A stretch of DNA of 64,000 nucleotides from Strongylocentrotus droebachiensis (GCA_035222895.1 JAVYIG010000037.1:930001-994000), one strand, 5' to 3'; positions 11,262 through 21,290 are shown, numbered from the stretch's first letter. Notes: generated by a model from the sequence alone, not told the origin. Made by a program: numbers and translations.

Positions 11262-11492
11262 GGAAAAAGGGGGAGTGAGGAGGAGGAGGAGGAGGAGGAG
11301 GAGGAAGAGGGAGAGGAGGAGGAGGAGGGGGAGGAGGAGGAGGAGGAGGAGGAGGAGGAGGAGGAGGAGGAGGAGGAGGAGGAAGAGGAGGAGGGGGAGG
11401 AGGAGGAGGAGGAGGAGGAGGAGGAGGAGGAGGAGGAGGAGGAGGAGGAGGAAGAGGAGGAGGAGGAGGAGGAAGAAGAGGAGGAGAGGAAT
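11262..11492. repeat. Long (GGA)n purine tract
   Basis: About 230 bases are almost wholly G/A on the plus strand, mainly GGA triplets with a few AAG or GGG interruptions. The poly-Ser and poly-Arg open frames across it are repeat artefacts. Such mirror-symmetric purine tracts can form triplex or G-quadruplex structures (established knowledge). Confidence 0.95.
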
Positions 11493-11739
11493 AAACTTGC
11501 TCCTTTCTTCCCCATCTCTGCTTTCATCTTCCTATCGCCCTTCCAATTAATACATTTCATTATCTGATCTCTCCTTCACTCTCTCTCTCCATCTCCCTCT
11601 CTTCTGCTTGTCTACATGTAAATTGGCATCCTCTTGATTAATTCCTTCCGTTGACATTTCCAACATCCTCTTTTCCCTCCCCTCTCCCTCTCTCTCTCGC
11701 TCTCTCCATCTCTCTCTCTCAAATTGAATCGTCTGGAGC

Positions 11740-11890
11740 GGGGCATGCAGGCCTGTATGCAATTTGTGAATGGGCTGTAAATGGTTTCCGGACTCAAATT
11801 GATTCACCTCCGTAGAGCCGGTGGGTTCTATTTTTGGGGCGGCCACTGGTGAATTATGAATGCGATTAAAGCCCGTCTCCCAACCCAACT
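11740..11890. promoter_or_regulatory. Unique-looking island between purine tracts
   Basis: A non-repetitive block of mixed composition lies between CT- and GA-rich tracts. It contains a MEF2-like CTATTTTTGG (11828-11837) and GGGGCGG. Open frames run through but have no recognisable features. Possible regulatory element; weak evidence. Confidence 0.2.
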
Positions 11891-11894
11891 AATG

Positions 11895-12310
11895 GAAGGG
11901 AGCAGAGAGGGAGGGAGAGAGAGGGAGAGAGAGAGAGGGAGAGAGAGAGAGAGAGGGAGAGAGAGGGAGTGAGGGAGAGAGAGGGAGTGAGAGGGAAAGA
12001 GAGAGTGACGAGGAAGATGCCTCGTAGAAAAATATGGAAAGACGAATGGAGAAAATGTCAGCGAAAGAGTCAGAAAGGAAGTTATAAAACAAAATTCTAC
12101 AAAAACTAAACAAAAAACCTGTATGTAATTCTTTGATAACTAATAAAGTCTCAAAGATGGAGAGGGATAGAAGAGAGAAACAGAGAGAGAGGGAGAGAGA
12201 GGGGGAGAAAGAAAAGGAAAGGGAGAGAAAGAGAGAATGAGAGATAGAGAGAGACAGACAGAGGGCTGAGAGGAGAGTAGAAGGAGACAGATAAAAACAG
12301 AAAAAGAAAA
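11895..12310. repeat. GA-rich tracts
   Basis: (GAGAGG)n-like tracts at 11900-12010 and 12160-12300 are separated by about 150 bases of AT-rich unique DNA. The Ser/Leu frames on the minus strand are repeat-derived. Confidence 0.9.
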
Positions 12311-12314
12311 GCAA

Positions 12315-12798
12315 AATTCAATCAGATTCAACAATTGCACAGGTATCCCCCTTTCAAGTTTTTAGCATGCTTGCTTGTTTCCACGACGATGGCATTTATG
12401 ACGGCACCAAACCCTTGCCGTACATTTGAGTGAATAGTGAATAGCTTCCCTACTGTCAGATATCATTAGGTACTTCCAAACACACAGCCAGAAATAACAA
12501 TTACGGTTGTCAAATGATTATCAATTTTCTGTAAAGACTTTAATAGTTCTATCCGTTTTTCTAAAGGGATATTATCCCCTTTAAATTAAAGGTCATTTTC
12601 ATGTTATCAAATTAAAGGGCAATCCATATGGGATCTCAGAGAGTCAGAGAAATTATCGACTCAGCCAATTTAAAGAGCCCATACTTATAGTGATTACACA
12701 TTTCAGATGTTAAAGACTTTCTCATTTTGGGTTTAATTTCATTCAAACTTTGACCAAGTCTACTTCTCTGATTTTGCTACTGTACTCTACAATAGTAT
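12315..12798. other. No gene seen
   Basis: AT-rich, with short inverted TTTAAATTAAAGG-type runs near 12580-12620. No supported feature. Confidence 0.5.
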
Positions 12799-12952
12799 AG
12801 TATTAATGACTGCTTTGAGAGAAATAGTTGTTTTATATGCTCAAGGGAAGGTTAGAATTGTCCTATTGCCCGAGGCGTGCCGAGGGCAATAGCCCAATTC
12901 GAGAGCGTATAAAAACAACTATTTCTCGAATATTAAAGCAGTCATTAATACT
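12799..12952. mobile_element. Fold-back element
   Basis: The left arm AGTATTAATGACTGCTTT...GAAATAGTTGTTTT is the reverse complement of the right arm ending in GCAGTCATTAATACT. The apex carries TATTGCCCGAGGCGTGCCGA and GGGCAATAG. This is a hairpin MITE, or the end of a larger composite repeat running to about 13690. No coding capacity. Confidence 0.7.
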
Positions 12953-13082
12953 TTTATATGCCAAAAAAAAAAGTCAACTTATGACACCACCTTGGCCTTT
13001 ATCTAGTTTATCTGCACGGTTGTTTTTTTATGAGTGTATCTTTGAGAGTAGACTAAAAAATTAAAAATAAAAAATAAAAAAA

Positions 13083-13172
13083 CTTTTGTCGAAGATGGGA
13101 TTCGATCTCTTGTGCATCAACCATGATGTGAGTAAAATCACCGCCTTAGACCGCTCGGCCATCGCACTCTGA
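13083..13172 (-). pseudogene. tRNA-Ser/Leu-like Pol III relic
   Basis: Read on the minus strand, the piece begins near AGTGCGA. It contains a near-consensus class II A box, TGGCCGAGCGGTCTAAGGCG, and a B-box-like GATCGAATCCC about 45 bases later. T-rich runs that could serve as a Pol III terminator follow shortly after CTTCGAC. The acceptor arms (AGTGCGA and CTTCGAC) do not pair, the anticodon and T stems are poor, and there is no clean 7-base anticodon loop. It is therefore not a functional tRNA: a tRNA pseudogene or the head of a tRNA-derived SINE. The family (Ser or Leu) rests on the A box only. Confidence 0.55.
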
Positions 13173-13732
13173 TACCAATTTTAGCAGTTTTCTCTGATGT
13201 ATACATTAAAATGGATTGACAACGGCTTCACGTGCTGGAAACTTCGCGGCAGCTCCATTAAACGGGCCCTTCTTTTACCTTTGCAATGCATTGGCACGAA
13301 CTTAGATCAAGATCTATCGGCAGATGTTGTTTTTGGAAGTTTATTTTCGTCTTCATGTCAACAATGCAAGATAAAATTGTCGGTAAGATTGATCGAGATT
13401 CAATTGTATTGAAATTACCGACCAATTCATCGCACACGTACGGTATCCTCGATCGCTCAGACCATTTTTTAACATGTCAACCTATGTGTATTTCACCAAG
13501 ACTGAACTATTTTCCTGGTAACCATGGTTACTGGGATTTCAGAACTATTTTTTAGAACTATTACATGGGTTTGGAATTTTAACGGGAATTTTACAGGAAT
13601 AGTTAAAGTTTATGAATGCAATTTCGACCAATCAGATGGCTGGATTTCTTAAGTCAGGTATATAATTTGCTATAGAGGCTGAATTTCCCTTTAATAATGT
13701 CTTTGCAAAGTGCCTTGTTACAACTATTTCAT

Positions 13733-13893
13733 GCACCTGTTACCAATAGTTGTATTTGAATAGTCTTTTGCATACATTATGTGTTGCTAGGTAGGGCAAG
13801 CCATATTTGTCCTACCTAGCAACAATCAATGTACCTCCATTTTGCATAATTTTTATAGACTATTAAAATACAATAATATATAACAGTTGAATG
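13733..13893. mobile_element. Fold-back element with TTGCTAGGTAGG apex, copy 1
   Basis: Nested inverted arms: outer CACCTGTTAC...TATTTGAATAGTC...TTGCATACATT pairs with its counterpart ending in AACAGTTGAATG. The inner TGTTGCTAGGTAGG pairs with CCTACCTAGCAACA around a short loop. A related copy is at 15068 and a half copy at 34161. Confidence 0.75.
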
Positions 13894-13899
13894 TAGTAG

Positions 13900-14605
13900 C
13901 TTGTGGCAGTAAATTAAACTTGTATAAGTTTGAATACGTTTTGAAAATGGCTAATTGGCGACATCTATGAACAATAACTTATCACTTAATAATCTAATGT
14001 ATGTATTGAAGATGTAAATGTAGGAAGATAACAGGTCATAACTTAAAAAGCATGTTGCTCCAAGACTACATACACTATACATTGGCTTGCAACCTTCAGT
14101 CTAGCATTAGACGATTATTTCTCTTAGGCCGTTATAAAAAATGTCTGTTTGGAGCCAAACGGGTGCAAGCTCCGTCTCCCAGCTGACGTATCGTTGTAAA
14201 GTAACCCCTGACAATGACCACAGGATGACCCCCATCTCCAGGCACCCTCCCCGCCCCCTGCCACGCCCCCCTGCCATGCTGCCATCACATCAAGGCGCTG
14301 TCCATAAGAGGCCAAGTGCTGGGGTCCAATCAGAGGGAGCTGGTTATCCTTTCTTCTCCACTACGATGGCATTCAGAGTATGCCAAAGTTGTTTGAGATG
14401 GCATCCCGGTCTTCCTTCTACAAGCTAGTCTGAGAAACAGACCCTTTGTGCTGGACTTCAGCTTTTAGAATGGCATTATCTGTTTGCAGTGATTTGTCGA
14501 CATTCGGTACTCCTACATTTGCTATATTAACTGCTCAGGACTTTATTTCATCAAAAGTATGGGAATAGGGTTGCAAACAAATTCACAGCAGCAGAGAGCA
14601 ATTTA
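13900..14605. other. No gene seen; GC-richer patch at 14140-14420
   Basis: AT-rich filler, then about 280 bases of more GC-rich sequence with CCAATCAG near 14319 (CCAAT-box core) and GGGGCGG-type inverse boxes. Overlapping frames on both strands (63 and 95 codons) have no family features. A promoter or regulatory island is possible but unproven. Confidence 0.35.
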
Positions 14606-14610
14606 GTTCT

Positions 14611-14774
14611 GGGCCTTGTTGCACAAAACTTACCATTGATGGTAACTTTGCAATCAATGGTAACTACCATGGAAACCTTGATTTTGATTGGCTGTCGAGG
14701 CCTGTTACCATGGTAGTTGACATTGATGGCAAATTTACCATCAATGGTAAGTTTTAAGCAAAGGGGGGGGGGCC
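14611..14774. mobile_element. TIR/fold-back element with CCATTGATGGTAA termini
   Basis: The left end GGGCCTTGTTGCACAAAAC + TTACCATTGATGGTAA... and the right end ...TTACCATCAATGGTAAGTTTT...GGGGGCC are inverted. Inner arms ACTACCATGG(AAAC) and (GTTA)CCATGGTAGT pair. About 160 bp; non-coding. Confidence 0.8.
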
Positions 14775-15067
14775 TGGTAAGCTCTGAAAGATGTCTAGTA
14801 AAAAAAAAAAATTAAAGACTTTTTAAAGAAAATAGACTTTCATTGCAAGTAAATCACAACACCAAATGCTAATAACGAGGTCCTGCGACAAGTATCGTTT
14901 TTTTGTTTACACTGGCTAGGATTAAGGTTAGGTGTAGTGTTAGGTCCAAATGTGCATAAAGGAATATGGTTTGGATAGGAAATGTACATGTACCTCGTAA
15001 GAAACGAGGTCAATGGGATAAATGATGACAAGTAATCACTGTACTGTAACCAAATGTTGATCAAATT

Positions 15068-15202
15068 ACATACATTGTACCTCCTGTGTTGCTAGGTAGG
15101 ACAAGCCATAATGTTTGCCTTACCTAGCAACAATTAATGTATTCAATTCCCACTTCCGACTTTTGACATACGATTATTTGTAACAGGTGAATGAAATAAT
15201 TT
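15068..15202. mobile_element. Fold-back element with TTGCTAGGTAGG apex, copy 2
   Basis: The apex TGTTGCTAGGTAGGACAAG pairs with CTTACCTAGCAACA, followed by ATTATTTGTAACAGGTGAATG, the family's right arm. The left arm is shortened compared with the copy at 13733. Confidence 0.7.
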
Positions 15203-15715
15203 GTGAGGAGGCTCGAGATTTGTAACGAGGCGAGAAATAATTTGTATACACGGCAAACCACACAATGTGGTCAATTGTCGTGGATGAGTTAACAAAGATG
15301 TATGCGCTAAATTTGATTTAATTACAAAAAATGGCCTATTACTACTGTACCGTCTATAAACTGATTTTCAGTGACAAAATTGATTCAAAAAATGATCTGA
15401 ATTAGGATAGACTTTCCAATAAGTTCATGAAAGTTGTACTTAAATCAACAGAATTTCAATGAAATAAATGAAAATATTCACAACAGAATAAATTTGTATT
15501 GTACTACCGGTACAACTAGACAGAATAAAATATTCAGCTGCTGTGCAAAATTAATGAAATAATCAAAAATTACAAAATAATTGAAATTTATCAGAAGTAA
15601 CGAAATACAGGAAGTACTTTGTATCAAAGCGGCTGTACATCTATTCATTAGCAAAATAAATTGATTAAAAGAATCACCTTGGGGGTGGTTGTTTTTGTGC
15701 AACATTGCGTGTGCT

Positions 15716-15930
15716 TCAATCCCGATTAGGAGCTTCCATATTTCATTCTACGGACCATCAATTTTCATCTGATTTCCCATCAGTCTTTGCGCCACCATCG
15801 ATTAGGCTCAGACCACTCGTCAGAGAGGGCGATATTAAGCAGTCCGAGCTCACAGATTAGACCACGAATAAGGAGCTTACCGTATTTTAAGCGTCCTGCC
15901 GGGAAAGTCTTCGTCCAAGAAATATATGGC
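15716..15930. promoter_or_regulatory. Unique, CpG-containing island
   Basis: Mixed-composition sequence between AT-rich flanks, with CCATATTTC (CArG-like, about 15736), CGATTAGG and AGATTAGACC homeodomain-like cores. A minus-strand donor-like CG|GTAAGC occurs at about 15890, but only 15 bases separate it from an acceptor-like CCCGGCAG. Low-confidence regulatory call. Confidence 0.2.
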
Positions 15931-16009
15931 AAAGACAACATTGCGAAAAGCGTGTTATATCTCTGACTTTTGCTTGCTTTTTAAAGCGTCATTCACTTTT
16001 CACCTCTAA

Positions 16010-16400
16010 ATCTTCCTCTCCTTCCTCACTCTTTTTTAAATCTTTCTCTTGTCTGTCTTCCATCTTTTCCCACTTTCCCACTCTCGTTGTTTTTCATTTT
16101 TTCCTTTTATATTTTGTCTCTTTATCTCTCTTCCCTTCACCTTTCTCTCTCTCTTTTATCTTTCCCTCTTTATTTCTCTTGCCATCACCTTTCTCAATTT
16201 CTTCCTTTTATCTTTTCCTCTCTCATCTCTTTTCCCTTCACTTTCTCTCCCAACCCTTATATCTGTCATTCATTTCAACACTCATTTATACCTTCATCTT
16301 TCTCCTTCCCCATTCTACCCCACTCTCTTCTCAATCCTCTTCCCCCTCTCTCTCTTTCTCTCTATCCCAGCCCAGCCCAGGGAGGGAGGGAGGGAGGGGA
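16010..16400. repeat. Pyrimidine-rich region ending in (AGGG)n
   Basis: About 360 bases of interrupted CT-rich DNA end in CCCAGCCCAGCCCAGGG and (AGGG)n. The Phe/Ser/Leu-rich frames here are compositional. Confidence 0.85.
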
Positions 16401-16559
16401 AATCTCTTTGACTGCTTGCTCTCCCGCTGACGTCACGAGCCATCGTCAGTTTGAACCGCGGTCCAGGTATGACGTCAAACGCTTTATGATGTATCTGCCT
16501 GGTCGCCGTGGCGATGGCGTCATCGGGAGTTGAAAGCTTGTCAGGAATGCTTAGGAAGT

Positions 16560-17005
16560 ATTATGTCTTGTCTTGTCTCTATGTATCGTCTGGCTAGCAT
16601 TTCTTGACGGCACCCAGCTCACAACGTCACAAAACCCTAACGCTGCACTATCTGCATAATACCAAATCCATTTGGCCCATTACATTAAAATGATGGGAGG
16701 CCAGCGAGTTCACCTTATATGGCAGCGCGCTACAGAGATAATAATTCTCACCGATCCTAATTCAGAAGGCAACTTTGAATACTGACAAACAGTATTTTTT
16801 TGTGTCAATGGAAGGTCTTTTGGGGAATTAGTATAGTTTTTAACTTTTTATATTAAAAAAAGGGATAAACATACGCAAGTGTGCAGAAATAGGTGTTTTT
16901 CTGTTTTCCCCCAAATTGTGTTGGTTATGTTTTTCAGAGCTAAACTACAGTGTATCATGTTGCTCCCTTTTATTGGAAAAATGCTAAACACATGACAATA
17001 ACTTA
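16560..17005. other. No gene seen
   Basis: Mixed then AT-rich sequence; nothing supported. Confidence 0.5.
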
Positions 17006-17010
17006 TGATT

Positions 17011-17154
17011 GTCAGGTACCCATCTAAACCTGGGTGGAGAGTGGCAATTGTGGATTAATTCCTTGCGAAAGGACTTTGGTGCCAGGCTGGGGTTTGAACC
17101 CTCAACCCTTGGATTAAGAGTCAAGTGAATGAACCACTATACCACAACACCTCC
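17011..17154 (-). mobile_element. tRNA-derived SINE
   Basis: On the minus strand the head reads GGAGGTGTTGTGGTATAGTGG (A box TGGTATAGTGG), then GACTCTTAATCCAAGG, which mirrors the anticodon arm of tRNA-Lys(CTT), then a B box GGTTCAAACCC. The tRNA-unrelated body follows: CCTGGCACCAAAG...AATTGCC.CTCTCCACCCAGG...ATGGGTACCTG. This body resembles the conserved module of sea-urchin-type SINEs (family recollection, not a search). The copy is truncated: the ATT-repeat tail is absent. A partner tail is seen separately at about 36258-36330. Confidence 0.75.
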
Positions 17155-17159
17155 ATGAA

Positions 17160-18170
17160 CATGTTTTTGCAAAGAGGTAGTCTCTCTATTCATTTTAGGT
17201 GTTAATTTATGTTTGTTTGTAGGGGGGGGGGGGGTCGAATTAGCAAAGTGTTCTTCTTCTTATAAGTGAATAATGCAGTTTTGAGTTTACCAAGACCACA
17301 GACAGAAAAGCCAAATTCATGAGCTGCTTAAAACAGAAAAACCTAATACTTCACAACCTCATAATATTGTGTATCAGGGAAAAAACCATGACAGTTATGT
17401 TGTCATCTAATCAACGATATAAGGCTAAATATTCAACCTACGTTAGCGACGTTCTTTCCACTTCTTTTTTTGGCATAGCTGATCTAAAACTATCCATATT
17501 CATCCAAAATTGATACCATAGGTAATCTCTGTATATGCGACACAATATCTACACGTAATCACGAACGCTAAAAACAACTTTTGAGAGATACTTTGACGCA
17601 ATCTCACGTCTGAAAAGTGCGTCACAAAAGCATCGGTTTTGGATTACGTTGCCATGACATTTTGGAATGCGAGAAAAATATGAAAACCATCTTTCAGTGG
17701 GTTGTTTAGTGGATCTTAAAATCAATTCTATTCAAGTAAAATCAAATAGGATAAAATTTCAAAAGTAAAGCTTTGAAGTTTGAATACAATACATATTGAT
17801 ACCACTGGATGTATTTGCAAGATATTTTTGTCCCATATCAAATGGGAATCTTAGTTGCATACATGATCCCTGTGTTTATTTTTATTTTTGATGACAAGTG
17901 TGGAAATCCAATCTGGAGGCCATTTTGTGGATCCTAACTTAACTACAGCAGTTTTAAATTTAGATAAATTATTCCACCATAAATAAAGAACACTTTTTCA
18001 TACATCCACACTTTGATAACATCATCTGAATTTTGTACAAAGCAAGGAAATGCTCTTATTTAAGATCTACATCTAATTTTCCCCACTTGTGAACTAATTT
18101 GTATTATAAAACTCCCTGGGACATTTTACACAAGGAGATACAGAAGGATGCTATTCAGACAAATCTTCTG
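17160..18170. other. No gene seen; AT-rich filler
   Basis: A G13 tract lies near 17222. No supported ORF or repeat pair. Confidence 0.5.
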
Positions 18171-18175
18171 TTTGT

Positions 18176-18232
18176 AGCCAGAAGGGTGTTAACTCAGTGT
18201 TAAATTATATGAGTTAATGCCCTTCTAGATCC
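18176..18232. repeat. Short fold-back repeat (GCCCTT family), copy 2
   Basis: AGCCAGAAGGGTGTTAACTC pairs imperfectly with GAGTTAATGCCCTTCTAGAT. Same family as 8752 and 40488. Confidence 0.75.
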
Positions 18233-18290
18233 AAACAGAACAAAAAATGCTCTTGTGACCATTGCCCTGAGCTTTATTACATCAAAGACA

Positions 18291-18355
18291 TAGGGTTAGG
18301 GTTAGGGTTAGGAGTGGAATTGGATTTTAGGCACAGGTTTAGGGTTAGGGTTAGG
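18291..18355. repeat. Interstitial telomere-like repeat
   Basis: Two short runs of (TTAGGG)n, at 18291-18312 and about 18338-18355, lie about 25 bases apart. The length is far below a telomere; this is a short interstitial telomeric sequence. Confidence 0.8.
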
Positions 18356-18361
18356 AAAATT

Positions 18362-19250
18362 GTTTGGTTCAAGGTTGAAAAAACAGTTAGTGTAGAACAT
18401 TGAACTCAGAGCAGTACACTGTAGGTGCACCCACCCATACAACCATATTTGTTAGTCTCAAGCACAGTTTCTTAAAGGCAGGCTTTACTATTTCAGCCAG
18501 AAGGGATTAGACCACCCAACGAGCTAGCGAGGTCACTGTGACAGGTGGCTATCTCATTAACTCAGCTCTCATTTAACATAAGGAAAAGAGGATCATGGGG
18601 GACCAACAGGCACCGATTGGGGAAGTTTTCTATATAGAGGGAGCAAGTAGCTACAAGTAGGACAGTGTGCCTTTAAACGAGGAATGATTGGGCTCTGTAT
18701 TCTCAATCTTATGCAGCTACTTGGACGGTAATATAGTGTGTAAAAAAAAAGAGCCGGCTTCTAAAGGCCTTGTTTTTCATGAATATGTTATAAAGCTTAA
18801 TGCAGTCACTTTCATTTCACTGCTCAGCATTTGATATAATAATGCTGATAACTATCCACCCCCACCTCTCTCTCTCTCTCCCTCTCTCTCTTTCTCTCTG
18901 TTTCCGTCTCTGATTTACTGAGAAAGTTCACAGAGGAGGCACAGTTATTGGTATTCTGTTATGAACAAAAGAAGGCAACAAAATTTGTAATCTTCAGTGA
19001 ATGCCAGAGTTCACTCACAAGCCATGTAGACTGGCAGATTTCAACCATATTTGAAAGGGAGATTACATTTTTATCTCCTCATTAAGTCACGGTTTTAGAG
19101 ACTAGGGTTGTATCAGAGTGGGGACACAATTTGAAAAGCCTTCTTAAATACAAACATGATTATCTATGCATGGGAATGTAAAGTATACATGTGGGTCATC
19201 TTAAATACCAAAATGCAATATGTTTGCAACCATACAAGAGCACGGTAAAA
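18362..19250. other. No gene seen; CT microsatellite at 18868-18905
   Basis: Contains a CAGCCAGAAGGGATTAGA fragment (about 18495) of the GCCCTT family and a (CT)n tract. It lies downstream of the putative polyadenylation site of the minus-strand transcript described below. Confidence 0.5.
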
Positions 19251-19254
19251 GATT

Positions 19255-19396
19255 CTAACACAAAGTTAAAATCTTTATTAACACAGCACTCTAACGCAGA
19301 TAATTCACCACTCGGCATTCGCACAGAAAGATTTGAGAAAGCTGGTATCAAAGACCAATTTCCTCCCAGACAATCGTTTTGTAATCACAACAAATA
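19255..19396 (-). other. Candidate terminal exon with poly(A) signal
   Basis: Minus strand. An acceptor TTTCTCCCCCTCAG ends just above 19396. From its 2-base phase an open frame runs 29 codons (starting FVVITKRLSGRKLVFD) to a TGA at 19305-19307. A canonical AATAAA follows at 19274-19279 with a TTTGTGTT GU-rich element just beyond. The frame is the only long one of the three, and it is the frame required if the upstream 57-base exon is spliced on in its only open frame. The peptide (ending FCANAEW) matches no family I know. It could equally be an lncRNA 3' end. The cleavage position near 19255 is estimated. Confidence 0.4.
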
Positions 19397-19948
19397 CTGA
19401 GGGGGAGAAAAGTGCAAAGTACATGTACAGACCTGGACAAATTCATCATTCAAAGAAAATTGAAATGGCAGAAAAAGAAGGAAATAAGAAATGAAATGAT
19501 GGAGGAGGAGGGGGAGGGGGAGGGGGAGGGGGAGGGGGAGGAATAAAGAGGAGGAGGAGGAAGAAAGAGGAGTAGTAAGAAAGAAAAAGTGGAAGGAGGA
19601 GAAGAAGGAGAAGAAAAGGGAGGAGAAGGAGGAAAATAAGGAGAAGGAGGAAAATAAGGAGAAGGAGGAGAAGGAGAAGGAAAAGAAGGAGAAGAGGGAA
19701 TATAAGGAGGGGGAGGAGAAGGAAAAGGAGGGGGAGAAGAAGAAGGGAAAGAAGGAGATGAAGAGGGAATATAAGGAGGGGATAGGAGAAGGAGAAGAAG
19801 AAGAAGAAGAAGAAGAAGAAGGAAAAGAAGAAGAAGAAAGCAAAAAAGAAGAAGAGGAAATATGGCTATATACCATTATACCATAACGCTAGTATCTCCC
19901 CACCAACAGGTGTTCGGTACAAAAGATAGAATTAATCTTGTCGCACTT
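19397..19948 (-). other. Putative intron filled by a pyrimidine tract
   Basis: On the minus strand the interval between donor GTAAGTGCG and acceptor CCCCCTCAG is mostly CT-rich. On the plus strand it is GGA/GAA repeats (about 19497-19860). A pyrimidine run this long just upstream of an acceptor would favour splicing, but the tract may simply be a microsatellite. The 163-codon Ser/Phe/Leu-rich frame here is repeat-derived. Confidence 0.4.
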
Positions 19949-19950
19949 AC

Positions 19951-20007
19951 CTCGATTAACGAGAACGATACCTTGCCCAGGGTTAGGCCACTTTACTTGC
20001 GCAAAAC
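19951..20007 (-). other. Candidate 57-base internal exon
   Basis: Minus strand. The acceptor TTCTTCCTTCTGTCCAG| has a strong polypyrimidine tract and the donor CGAG|GTAAGTGCG is near-perfect. Only one frame is open, reading FAQVKWPNPGQGIVLVNR after two leading bases. The last base (phase 1) joins in frame to the candidate terminal exon at 19396. The peptide is not recognised. The nearest upstream exon candidate (20116-20156) would put a TAA four bases before the junction in this frame. So either that exon is skipped or non-coding, or this is an untranslated transcript. Confidence 0.45.
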
Positions 20008-20115
20008 CTGGACAGAAGGAAGAAAAAAAGTGAATATTTGATAAGAAACATACTTTCCAAAGCCAAAGACAAACCATTTTTTCCAGGTAAATAAAAGCTT
20101 TGGCCACTGGCTTAC

Positions 20116-20156
20116 CTTAGAATGGAAAGACCTGGGAAACTTCATTAAATTCATCC
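20116..20156 (-). other. Candidate 41-base exon
   Basis: Minus strand. Bounded by ...TACTAAAATCAG| and CTAAG|GTAAGCC. The 107-base gap to the next exon is a plausible short intron. One frame is open (MNLMKFPRSFHSK), but it does not continue in the downstream exon (VLRK then stop). That favours a 5' untranslated or lncRNA exon, or a false splice pair. The acceptor has only a moderate pyrimidine tract. Confidence 0.3.
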
Positions 20157-20189
20157 CTGATTTTAGTAAATGAACACATTGACACACAA

Positions 20190-20960
20190 ATATAATACAC
20201 CATACGTCACCGCTAATATCGTCTAGTGAAACTGAAGAAGGGCAAAATGACTTAATTTGTTTAATATTTTGTTGATATACAGGAAGTTAATGCCCCACTA
20301 CCCCTCAACAGATAATCTCATGCAACGATTAGCTCAATATTTTTTGTTTAAAAAAAAATAAAAAATTATTGACGATAAAAAAACATTTCATTTAGTGTGC
20401 TGATGGGGAATGGCTATGAAAGTGTAAAATGGTTCGTTTTGAAAAATTGTATTAAGCCATAGGGAAATATTGGACATTTAACCTCTATGGTGAATAAAGA
20501 CCATTGCTTAAAAAGAAAGTGGTCCCTTATTAAAAAGGAAATCATTGAACAAGTGGATAAAGCTTTCCAAAGAGGAGATGGGGACCCTGTTTCACAGAAT
20601 GGCTGTTGTCACAGTGTATGTTTATAAGCTACTGAAATCCTTGCTTATCAGCAGATTTGTCATTGAAAATAGGCTTTGTGAAACAGGTCCCCGATGAAAG
20701 GTTATCAGATCTGCAGTTTTAGGTGAAAAGCGCTTTATAAGCACCATTTTATTATTATTATTATTACTTGAAGAGTATAGATACCGGTATTGAATAGTTG
20801 TGTGCATACATCAATACCTGCACATGTACATGTACATATAGATACTATGTTCATAACTAAATAATTCAACGGAATGGTCATTATGTCATATTGTTTCAGC
20901 TCATTCTCCAAAAGTCAAACACAAGGGAAAACAAAGCCATGTGTCATATCATGTACGAAT
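20190..20960. other. No gene seen; SINE-like ATT tail at about 20727
   Basis: GAAAAGCGCTTTATAAGCAC followed by (ATT)n near 20727-20767 resembles the 3' end of an ATT-tailed SINE/LINE. Otherwise AT-rich filler. Confidence 0.45.
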
Positions 20961-20984
20961 CACACGTTTAGCTCCGTCCCTCCA

Positions 20985-21290
20985 AATCTTTCCATTTGCC
21001 CTTGTCTCCCAGCGTTCATTTCCGCTTGACGCTTGATTCCCAGATTTGATACGGCTCGTTGGGCGCGATATTAGAGACTTCCGTATCTCGTCGGATGTGG
21101 ATATCATCCCGATGCGCAACCGAGCGGTCCTAATGAAGCAATATACATGGCCGTCTGCCGACTGTGTATGTGCAGCTAGCTATCGTCTGCGTTGTCCTTT
21201 TCATTACCAGTCAGAGTTGTAAGTAATAAACGAAGTCGGAGCGTGGGATAATGGCCATACCAGACGCACGGAGAGATCATTTATTTTGGA
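20985..21290. promoter_or_regulatory. CpG-rich island, candidate regulatory element
   Basis: About 300 bases of clearly higher CpG content than the flanks, with many unmutated CpGs (CGTTGGGCGCGATATTAG, CCGATGCGCAACCGAGCGG). No frame is open throughout. A GTAAGT donor-like site on the plus strand (21221) has no convincing exon before it. The composition suggests a constrained or unmethylated element; this is inference. Confidence 0.3.

Noticed and set aside
11204-11560. Poly-Ser and poly-Arg frames of 101-118 codons
   Set aside because: Direct products of the (GGA)n tract on the two strands.
14124-14428. Overlapping 63- and 95-codon frames in the GC-richer patch
   Set aside because: Open on both strands because of base composition; no start context, domain or splice pair.
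15890-15905. 15-base minus-strand micro-exon before CG|GTAAGC
   Set aside because: Too short to support without transcript data.
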